DNA of 11,808 nt, taken from positions 1 to 11,808 of the forward strand of contig JBIKLI010000119.1 in assembly GCA_044359885.1 (NCBI GenBank). The letters run 5' to 3'. This DNA is from CAIOSQ01 sp044359885 (lineage in GTDB: Bacteria; Pseudomonadota; Alphaproteobacteria; CACIAM-22H2). Numbering within the stretch: position 1 is the first letter of the stretch; every line of letters starts with the position of its first letter. Both the position numbers and the translations under genes were made by a program. Below the pieces are notes generated by a model that was not told the origin of the DNA, did not search any database, and saw only the letters and a program-made list of their open reading frames with translations. This document shows positions 6,776 to 11,808 of the stretch, one piece after another.

Positions 6776-7924
6776 TCAGCTTGTGGCCTGCGGGCGGAAG
6801 GGGCGAGGGGTCACGGACTGGTTCGGCCGCACGCGGCTGGTGCCGCGGACGATCACCTGTTCGCCGGCCTTCAGGCCCTCGACGACCTCGACCGTCCCTT
6901 GCTGGCGGTTGCCGAGCTTGACCTCGACGCGTACGGCGCGGTTGTCGCGCACGACGAAGACGTACTGGCGCGCGCCTTCGGGAACCAGCGCCTCCTCGTC
7001 GACGAGGATCGCGTTGTCGCGCCGCTCGAGGGCGAGTTCGACGGTGATGAACATCCCTGGCTTCAGGGCTTCGTCGCGGTTGTCGAACACCGCGTTGACC
7101 CGCACCGCGCGGGTCACGGGGTCGACGCGGGTGTCGATGACCGTCACCGTGCCCTCGAAGAGCCGGCCCGGATAGGCGCCGCTGCGGGCGAAGACCGCCA
7201 GCCCCGAGCGCAGCTTGCCGAGAAAGTTCTCGGGGATCGAGAAGTCGAGCTTGATCCGGCTCAGATCGTCGAGCGTCGTGATCGCCGTTCCCGGCAGCAG
7301 CAGCGTGCCGACGCTGATCTGGCGCATGCCGACCCGGCCGTCGAAGGGGGCGAGGATGCGCGTGTCCTCCAGCCGGGCGTCGAGCGACCGTGTCCGCGCC
7401 TCGCCGCTGCGCACCCGCGCCTCCGCGGCGCGCAGCTGGGAGTCCAGTTCGTCGACCCTGGCCTGGGTGATGGCGCCGGTCGACTTCAGCTGCCGCGCCC
7501 GCTCCAGCTTCTGGCGGGTGTCGTCGCGCACGGCGATCGCCTGTTCGAGATCGTTTCGCGCCTGGTCGGCATCCGCCCGGCGCTCGCGCGTCGATATCGA
7601 GGCATCGAGATCGACCAGCACCTGACCGGCCTTCACCGACTGGCCCTCCTGGAACGCGAAGGCGGACACGAAGCCCGTCTGCTTGGCGGTGATGACCACG
7701 GATTCGTAGGCGCGCGCGGTGCCGACGGCCTCCGCCTTCTCGAAGACCACGCCGGTGCGCACGGGGGCGACCTCGACCGTCAGCGGCGGTCCTGCCGGTC
7801 GCTGCGCGGGCGCAGCCGCGCCGTCGGCGGGCTTCGCAGCCTTGGTCTGCTCCCAATACATGTAGCCGCCGAATCCGGCGGCACCCATCAGGGCAATGAT
7901 CGCAACTTGGGTGATGAGGCGCAT
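6776..7924 (-). CDS. Periplasmic adaptor subunit (membrane fusion protein) of the RND efflux pump
   Basis: A 382-residue adaptor linking the inner-membrane RND permease to an outer-membrane channel. An N-terminal hydrophobic segment (about 5-24) without a lipobox suggests a membrane anchor rather than a lipoprotein; a Pro/Ala-rich linker follows (29-47). Then come the first lipoyl half (about 77-107, with GQSVKAGQVLVDLD), a Glu/Arg/Ala-rich alpha-helical hairpin (about 110-187), and the second lipoyl half with RILAPFDGRVG (189-199). The beta-barrel domain contains DTRVDPVTRAVRVNAVFDN (264-282) and LKPGMFITVEL (287-297), and a membrane-proximal domain (about 303-365) ends the fold. The first gene of the operon, it precedes the permease by 48 bp. 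GAGAAG sits about 9 nt upstream of the start. No outer-membrane factor gene is linked, so the complex probably uses a TolC-like channel encoded elsewhere. Confidence 0.95.
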   Translation of the reverse strand: MRLITQVAIIALMGAAGFGGYMYWEQTKAAKPADGAAAPAQRPAGPPLTVEVAPVRTGVVFEKAEAVGTARAYESVVITAKQTGFVSAFAFQEGQSVKAGQVLVDLDASISTRERRADADQARNDLEQAIAVRDDTRQKLERARQLKSTGAITQARVDELDSQLRAAEARVRSGEARTRSLDARLEDTRILAPFDGRVGMRQISVGTLLLPGTAITTLDDLSRIKLDFSIPENFLGKLRSGLAVFARSGAYPGRLFEGTVTVIDTRVDPVTRAVRVNAVFDNRDEALKPGMFITVELALERRDNAILVDEEALVPEGARQYVFVVRDNRAVRVEVKLGNRQQGTVEVVEGLKAGEQVIVRGTSRVRPNQSVTPRPFRPQATS

Positions 7925-7992
7925 GCGTGTCCGCTTCTCGTTCCCTGTTCTTCGCGAGGCCCGGACAGTCTAGGCCGGCCGCAGGCGGCTGG

Positions 7993-7998
7993 ATACTA
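7993..7998 (-). promoter_or_regulatory. Possible -10 element for the RND efflux operon
   Basis: TAGTAT on the minus strand matches four of six positions of TATAAT. It lies about 70 bp upstream of the adaptor start and 7 bp downstream of the tandem repeat. No good -35 exists at 16-18 bp; that place is taken by the repeat, as is common for activator-dependent promoters. The assignment is by eye only. Confidence 0.3.
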
Positions 7999-8005
7999 GC
8001 CCCAG

Positions 8006-8021
8006 GTTACAGCGCGTTACA
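8006..8021 (-). promoter_or_regulatory. Tandem direct repeat, candidate response-regulator binding site
   Basis: On the plus strand GTTACA (8006-8011) and GTTACA (8016-8021) are exact copies with a 10-bp period; read on the minus strand this is GTAAC-N5-GTAAC. OmpR/PhoB-family regulators bind tandem half-sites one helical turn apart, and the CpxR box is GTAAA-N5-GTAAA, differing here by one base per half-site. It sits upstream of the efflux operon, a known kind of target of CpxR-type regulators in other bacteria. The binding protein is not in the window, and its identity is an inference. Confidence 0.45.
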
Positions 8022-8156
8022 CCCGAAACATGTGGGGATATCGCGGCTCGGCAAGCCTGGGGCCGAATTTACCGGCTCGCCGGCGGCGCTGCCGGGCGAG
8101 CCGGGGCTTGCCCGCGGCGGGCCGCTGGCCGACAGTCGCCGGTCGCGACATCGCGC

Positions 8157-8161
8157 GGAGG
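8157..8161 (+). promoter_or_regulatory. Ribosome binding site that fixes the deacetylase start
   Basis: GGAGG lies 5 nt before the ATG at 8167. It favours this start over upstream in-frame starts reaching back to 7927, which would add about 80 residues with no family counterpart. Confidence 0.65.
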
Positions 8162-8166
8162 CGACC

Positions 8167-9096
8167 ATGACGACGCTGCTGCTGACCCACGACGCCTGCC
8201 TCGCGCATGACCCGGGACCCGGCCATCCCGAGAGCCCCGCGCGGCTGCGTGCGGTGCGCGCGGCGCTGGATGCGCCCGCCTTCGCGGCGCTGGCGCGGGC
8301 CGAGGCGCCGCGGGCCTCGCTGGACGACGTTGCGCTGGTCCATCCGCGCACGCATGCCGAGCGCATTCTGGCCGCCGTGCCGGGATCGGGCCGCCAGGCG
8401 CTGGACGCCGACACGGCGTTGAGCCCCGGCTCCGGCGAGGCCGCGCTGCGCGCCGCCGGGGCCGTGGTCGCGGCCGTCGACGCGGTCGCGCAGGGCCGCG
8501 CGCGCAACGCCTTCTGCGCCGTCCGGCCGCCCGGCCACCATGCGGAAGCGGCGCTGGCGATGGGATTCTGCCTGTTCAACAATGCCGCCATCGGGGCGGC
8601 GCGGGCGCGGGTGGCGCATGGGCTGCATCGCGTCGCGGTGGTCGATTTCGACGTCCATCACGGCAACGGGACCCAGGCGATCCTCGAGGGCGACGCCGGG
8701 TTCTTCTTCGCCTCGACCCATCAGATGCCGCTCTACCCCGGCACCGGCGATCCCGCCGAGCGCGGCGTGGCCGGCAATGTCGTGAACGTCGCGCTGCGGC
8801 CCCATGCCGACGGGACGGATTTCCGGCGCGCGATGGAGCGGCTCGTGCTGCCGGCGCTGGACGCCTTCGCCCCGCAATTCGTTCTGATCTCCGCGGGGTT
8901 CGATGCGCATCGCCGCGATCCCCTGGCGGCGCTCGATCTCGAGGCCGAGGACTTCGCCTGGGCGACGGCCGCGATCGCCGCGATCGCGGACCGCCATGCC
9001 GGGGGGCGGCTGGTGTCGACGCTGGAGGGCGGCTACGACCTTGCTGCGCTCGCCGAGTCGGCCGCCGCGCATGTCACGGCGCTGATGGCGGCCTGA
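8167..9096 (+). CDS. Histone deacetylase / acetylpolyamine amidohydrolase family protein
   Basis: A 309-residue zinc-dependent deacetylase of the class II-like bacterial HDAC family, expected to remove acetyl groups from lysines, polyamines or small amides in the cytoplasm. Catalytic features are complete: the N-terminal GHPESPARL (19-27), active-site histidines H124-H125 in RPPGHHAE, the VDFDVHHGNGTQ block (159-170) with zinc ligands D162 and H164, the third zinc ligand D246 in SAGFDAH (242-248), and the transition-state tyrosine Y290 in EGGYDL. The loop MPLYPGTG (187-194) is typical of HdaH/AcuC-like bacterial members. Its 3' end overlaps by 23 bp the convergent transporter gene. In many alphaproteobacteria a gene of this family stands next to xseB and isoprenoid genes; here that block follows about 2 kb later. 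The true substrate cannot be read from sequence. Confidence 0.94.
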   Translation: MTTLLLTHDACLAHDPGPGHPESPARLRAVRAALDAPAFAALARAEAPRASLDDVALVHPRTHAERILAAVPGSGRQALDADTALSPGSGEAALRAAGAVVAAVDAVAQGRARNAFCAVRPPGHHAEAALAMGFCLFNNAAIGAARARVAHGLHRVAVVDFDVHHGNGTQAILEGDAGFFFASTHQMPLYPGTGDPAERGVAGNVVNVALRPHADGTDFRRAMERLVLPALDAFAPQFVLISAGFDAHRRDPLAALDLEAEDFAWATAAIAAIADRHAGGRLVSTLEGGYDLAALAESAAAHVTALMAA

Positions 9097-9994
9097 CCCG
9101 GGCCAGACGTGCCTCGCGGCGCAGGATGAAGAGGCCGCAGGCGATGACCATGGCGCCGCCGATCACGGCGCCGGAAGACGGCAGCTCGCGCCAGATCGCC
9201 CAGGCGAGGAACCCGGTCGCCAGCAGCGAGAAATACTCGAACGGCATGATCGCCGCGGGCGGCGCGATCTGGACCGCCCGCGTCATGAAGATCTGCGCCA
9301 CGCCGCCGACGAGGCCCAGCGCCGTCAGCAGCGCGATGTCGGCGAGACTGGCCGGAGTGACCCAGACGAAGGGCAGGACCGGGATCGTCGCGAGCGCCAC
9401 GAAGGCCATGTAGAAGAAGACGATGGTCTCGCCGGGCTCGTCGCTCGACAGGCGGCGTATGGCGATGACCACGATGGCGTAGGCGAGGGCGCTGCCCAGC
9501 GCCAGCGCGCCGCCGAGCGCGGCGCCGGGATCGGTGCCGGCCAGGAGCGCGCCGGGCTGGAGCATCACGACGACGCCCGCGAAGCCGGCCACGACCGCCG
9601 CCCAGCGCCGCCAGCCGACGCTTTCGCCCAGCAGCGGCACGGACAGGGCCGTGACGAAGATCGGGGCGGCGAAGTTGATCGCGATCACGTCGGCGGCCGG
9701 CAGGTAGCGGAACGCAGCGAAGCCGGCCGCCATCGCGGCCAGGCCGAAGACGCTGCGCACGACATGCCCGCGCAGCCGGCCCGGCCGGATCAGCGCGAAG
9801 CCGCGCGGATGCCGCCGCATCAGGACCGCCACCGGAACCAGCGCCAGCGCGCAGCGGAAGAACATCAGCTGCGCGAGCGGGTAGCGCGCGCCGAGCCATT
9901 TCACGAGCGTGTAGACGATCGCGAACAGCATGACGCTGGTCAGCATCGCGGCGATCCCCGCCAGGACACGGTTGCGGTTGCCCGGTGGCGTCAT
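9074..9994 (-). CDS. EamA-domain DMT-superfamily transporter, ten transmembrane helices
   Basis: A 306-residue inner-membrane protein with two tandem EamA repeats (about 13-147 and 159-291), each of about five hydrophobic helices, giving the ten-helix 10-TMS drug/metabolite exporter topology. Characteristic segments are FFRCALALVPVAVLM (45-59), the end of the first repeat with NFAAPIFVTALSVPLLGE (107-124) followed by W-R-R-W, and the corresponding PPAAIMPFEYFSLLATGFLA (245-264) in the second. The C-terminus is basic. Members move amino acids, metabolites or drugs, and the substrate cannot be inferred. It starts 8 bp after the stop of the lipoprotein gene, so the two form a likely operon. Only a weak Shine-Dalgarno is visible, which fits translational coupling. 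Its last 23 bp overlap the convergent deacetylase gene end. Confidence 0.93.
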   Translation of the reverse strand: MTPPGNRNRVLAGIAAMLTSVMLFAIVYTLVKWLGARYPLAQLMFFRCALALVPVAVLMRRHPRGFALIRPGRLRGHVVRSVFGLAAMAAGFAAFRYLPAADVIAINFAAPIFVTALSVPLLGESVGWRRWAAVVAGFAGVVVMLQPGALLAGTDPGAALGGALALGSALAYAIVVIAIRRLSSDEPGETIVFFYMAFVALATIPVLPFVWVTPASLADIALLTALGLVGGVAQIFMTRAVQIAPPAAIMPFEYFSLLATGFLAWAIWRELPSSGAVIGGAMVIACGLFILRREARLARVRPPSAP

Positions 9995-10002
9995 CGCGTC
10001 GC

Positions 10003-11019
10003 TCAGGCCCGGCGTCCGCCGCCGATGTCGCCCAGCAATCGCAGGCGGTCGATGTTGACGCGAAGGCGGTGGACCAGCCGGTCCATCAGCCGCCGCACGC
10101 CGTCGAACGCGTCGGCCAGCCGGTCGTCGCGGCCGGCCGCCGGCATCGCCAGCTGGGCGACCGCGGCCAGGAATTCCTCCTCGGCGTCGAGCCCGTCCTC
10201 GTAGCCGCGGATCACGCGGTCGAGCGCTCCGGCCTGGAACCGGGGCACGCCGAGCGCCGCCGCGCGCAACGCCTCGAGCTTGCGCGTGGCCGTGTCGATG
10301 TCGCGCCGATGCGCTGCCAGCGCCGCCAGCAGCGCGTCGGACGGCATGGTGCCCGTCCGCAGCCCCTCCAGCGTCGTCAGCAGGATCGCGTTGCCGCGCC
10401 AGCGGGCATGCTGGATCTCGCGTTCGGGCAGGGCCTCGGACTCGGGGGTCAGCAGGCCGATCACCAGGGCTGCGAACACCGTGTCGGCCCGCACCTGGAT
10501 GTCCAGCAGGCGCAGCAGCGATTCGCCCAGTGCCGCGGTCTCGTCGGCGTTCAGCGGACCGAGACCGCCGCCGACCTCGGCCAGTGCCGGCAAGGTCGCG
10601 ACGAAGGCGGCAAGACCGGCGCGCATGCGCGCCGCCTGTTCCTGCGACTCGGCCGCCAGAAGCCGCTGCTCGCGATCGCCTTCCGGCAGCGGCGCCAGAC
10701 CGTCGAGGCGCCGGCCGGCATTGTCCTCGGCGCGCGCGATGCCCGCGGCCGCCGGGGCCAGCGGCGGCGGCGCGGCACCGGTCCCGGGGGCCCGCGCGCG
10801 CAGCACCAGGGCGACGAACTCGACGCCGTGCTGGCTGGCGTCGAGCATCGTCTGCACGGCGTCGAGCCGCGGCTGCATCCAGGCCTCGAAGCGCGCGGCG
10901 GCGTCGACGTCGCGGGCCGGCGCGGCCGCGCCGGCGCCGCCAGGGTCGGGCGGATGGACCGGCGCGCAGCAGGCGAGAGCCGCCGCAAGCGCGGCGGCAA
11001 GGAATGGAACCCGGCGCAT
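10003..11019 (-). CDS. Putative lipoprotein of unknown function, predicted mostly alpha-helical
   Basis: A 338-residue protein that I do not recognise. The N-terminus MRRVPFLAAALAAALACCAP looks like a lipoprotein signal: two basic residues, a hydrophobic core, then A-A-L-A-C with the acceptor Cys at 17 (or 18). The Pro/Ala-rich segment after it would be a flexible linker. The rest is rich in Ala, Leu, Arg and Glu with heptad-like patterns (about 55-90, 115-165, 230-275, 285-330), suggesting a helical bundle; one more hydrophobic stretch is VFAALVIGLL (around 190). I chose the ATG at 11019 over an in-frame ATG 13 codons upstream because it begins the signal peptide directly and has AGGA 8 nt before it. 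It is followed 8 bp later by the EamA transporter gene and is divergent from xseB. It could be a periplasmic partner of the transporter, but nothing in the sequence proves it. Confidence 0.72.
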   Translation of the reverse strand: MRRVPFLAAALAAALACCAPVHPPDPGGAGAAAPARDVDAAARFEAWMQPRLDAVQTMLDASQHGVEFVALVLRARAPGTGAAPPPLAPAAAGIARAEDNAGRRLDGLAPLPEGDREQRLLAAESQEQAARMRAGLAAFVATLPALAEVGGGLGPLNADETAALGESLLRLLDIQVRADTVFAALVIGLLTPESEALPEREIQHARWRGNAILLTTLEGLRTGTMPSDALLAALAAHRRDIDTATRKLEALRAAALGVPRFQAGALDRVIRGYEDGLDAEEEFLAAVAQLAMPAAGRDDRLADAFDGVRRLMDRLVHRLRVNIDRLRLLGDIGGGRRA

Positions 11020-11090
11020 CGCCCCGATCCTAGTCGCAATTCGCGGCGGTGGGGCCATCCTTCTCGCGGCCGTCGGCGGCGACCCGGCGG

Positions 11091-11120
11091 CTTGTCGCGC
11101 GCCGCTGCGGAGGGCTAGCT
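11091..11120 (+). promoter_or_regulatory. Possible promoter for xseB-ispA
   Basis: CTTGTC (11091-11096) and CTAGCT (11115-11120), 18 bp apart, resemble the alphaproteobacterial housekeeping consensus CTTGAC-N17-CTATAT at five and four of six positions. Transcription would begin near 11127, leaving a short leader that includes the GGGAG ribosome binding site (11134-11138). Found by eye. Confidence 0.35.
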
Positions 11121-11144
11121 TGTCGGCCCGCGTGGGAGATCCCG

Positions 11145-11396
11145 ATGGCCGAGCCGACCAACGATGCCGATGTCGCGACCATGAGCTTCGAGGAGGCGCT
11201 CAAGGAGCTCGAGGACATCGTGCGCGCCCTCGAGCAGGGCAAGGGTCGGCTGGAGGACGCGATCCGCAGCTACGAGCGCGGCGCCGCGCTCAAGGCCCAT
11301 TGCGAACGCAAGCTGGCCGAGGCCGAGGCGCGGATCGAGCAGATCGCGCTCGGTGCGGGCGGGGTGCCCACGGCCCAGCCGGCACGCTTCGATTGA
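11145..11396 (+). CDS. xseB: Exodeoxyribonuclease VII small subunit
   Basis: The 83-residue product is the small subunit of exonuclease VII. Several copies bind the large catalytic subunit XseA, and the complex degrades single-stranded DNA to oligonucleotides in the cytoplasm. The family signature is clear: MSFEEALKELEDIVRALEQG (13-32) followed by LEDAIRSYERGAALKAHCER (36-55) and KLAEAEARIEQI (56-67), two helices forming the typical hairpin. Length is normal. GGGAG lies 6 nt before the ATG. It is followed 10 bp later by the prenyl diphosphate synthase gene, the widespread xseB-ispA arrangement that usually continues to dxs. The large subunit gene xseA is not in the window. Confidence 0.96.
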   Translation: MAEPTNDADVATMSFEEALKELEDIVRALEQGKGRLEDAIRSYERGAALKAHCERKLAEAEARIEQIALGAGGVPTAQPARFD

Positions 11397-11406
11397 ACGC
11401 GCGACG

Positions 11407-11808
11407 ATGACCCCGGACCTTGCCGAAGCGCTGGCGGCCGACGCAGCGCGCGTGGAATCGCTGCTCGACGCCCTGCTGGCGGCGCCCGATGGTCCGGAGC
11501 GGCGCGTCTTCGATGCGATGCGCTACGCGGCGCTGGGAGGCGGCAAGCGGCTGCGGCCCTTCCTGGCGCTCGAATCCTGCCGGCTGTTCGCGGTCGATGC
11601 GGCCCGCGCGCTGCGCATCGCGGCGGCGCTGGAGATGGTCCATTGCTACTCGCTGGTCCATGACGACCTGCCGGCGATGGACGACGACGACATGCGCCGC
11701 GGACGGCTGACCGCGCACCGCGCCTTCGACGAGGCGACGGCGATCCTTGCCGGCGACGGCCTGCTGACCCGCGCCTTCGAGGTGCTGGCCGATCCCGCCA
11801 CCCATCCC
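11407..11808 (+). CDS. ispA: Polyprenyl (farnesyl/geranyl) diphosphate synthase, N-terminal 134 residues
   Basis: The gene runs off the right edge, leaving the N-terminal part of a trans-isoprenyl diphosphate synthase, which condenses isopentenyl diphosphate with allylic diphosphates to make farnesyl diphosphate for quinones, undecaprenol and hopanoids. Visible motifs are GGGKRLRP (44-51), which binds isopentenyl diphosphate, the chain-length region EMVHCYSLVHDDLPAMDDDD (76-95) containing the first Asp-rich motif from D86 to D92, and the following RRGRLTAH (97-104). The Asp-rich motif with two residues between D-D and the next acidic pair is of the bacterial FPP synthase type. It lies 10 bp after xseB and lacks a strong Shine-Dalgarno, so translational coupling is likely. 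A geranylgeranyl product cannot be excluded without the rest of the protein. Confidence 0.94.
   Translation, partial: MTPDLAEALAADAARVESLLDALLAAPDGPERRVFDAMRYAALGGGKRLRPFLALESCRLFAVDAARALRIAAALEMVHCYSLVHDDLPAMDDDDMRRGRLTAHRAFDEATAILAGDGLLTRAFEVLADPATHP

Larger units (their letters stand above)
7925..8166. other. Divergent regulatory region between the RND operon and the deacetylase gene
   Basis: These 242 bp separate the divergent efflux operon and the deacetylase gene. The section about 7990-8070 is visibly richer in A and T than its surroundings and contains the tandem GTTACA repeat and a possible -10 described separately. The plus-strand frame of the deacetylase is open across the region, but its residues there show no family resemblance, so I treat it as non-coding. 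No clear plus-strand promoter for the deacetylase was found. Confidence 0.5.

Noticed and set aside
7927..8166. Upstream in-frame extension of the deacetylase gene
   Set aside because: The added residues have no deacetylase resemblance and cover the efflux-operon regulatory region; GGAGG directly precedes the ATG at 8167.
9985..11118. Long plus-strand open frames opposite the lipoprotein gene
   Set aside because: Low-complexity Arg/Gln/Ala-rich translations typical of GC-rich antisense frames. The minus-strand frame has a signal peptide, a ribosome binding site and tight spacing to the transporter gene. The absence of a known family for the lipoprotein leaves some residual doubt.
11049..11144. 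Longer xseB start about 32 codons upstream
   Set aside because: The extra residues are not part of the XseB family, while the ATG at 11145 has GGGAG 6 nt upstream and gives the normal length.

Overview
The window is very GC-rich and fully gene-packed. Gene content points to a member of the Alphaproteobacteria: an alphaproteobacterial-type RlmM-like rRNA methyltransferase, a Nit-family amidase, a histone-deacetylase-family gene close to xseB-ispA, and an RND pump with its adaptor but no outer-membrane channel. This placement rests on remembered family resemblance and gene order. No rRNA, tRNA, CRISPR array, insertion sequence or phage gene was seen, and base composition looks even throughout.

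Left part (1-3066): a truncated RlmM-like 2'-O-methyltransferase gene on the minus strand is divergent from a nitrilase-superfamily amidase gene. The amidase converges on an inositol-monophosphatase-family gene, with two small inverted repeats at the meeting stop codons. That phosphatase is divergent from an RraA/HMG-aldolase-family gene that carries an intact D-X20-R-D motif.

Centre (3073-7924, minus strand): a likely three-gene operon read right to left. It encodes a periplasmic adaptor (MFP), an HAE1-type RND permease of 1044 residues, and a small exported protein of unknown function whose start overlaps the permease end by 29 bp. No TolC-type channel gene is present, so the pump probably borrows one from elsewhere. 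Upstream of the adaptor gene the minus strand carries GTAAC-N5-GTAAC just before a possible -10 element. This resembles the binding sites of OmpR/PhoB-type response regulators, in particular the CpxR box GTAAA-N5-GTAAA.

Right part (8167-11808): a histone-deacetylase/acetylpolyamine-amidohydrolase family gene (+) has a 3' end that overlaps by 23 bp the end of an EamA/DMT transporter gene (-). Upstream of the transporter, 8 bp away and on the same strand, lies a putative lipoprotein gene of unknown function. This gene is divergent from xseB-ispA (+), and ispA runs off the window. The deacetylase, xseB and isoprenoid genes are often neighbours in alphaproteobacteria; here the transporter-lipoprotein pair separates them on the opposite strand.

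Most of the window is ordinary core or housekeeping sequence plus one efflux operon. I do not see a clearly new multi-gene system. The best leads are the unknown exported protein tied to the RND operon, the direct-repeat operator candidate in front of that operon, and the unknown lipoprotein paired with the EamA transporter.
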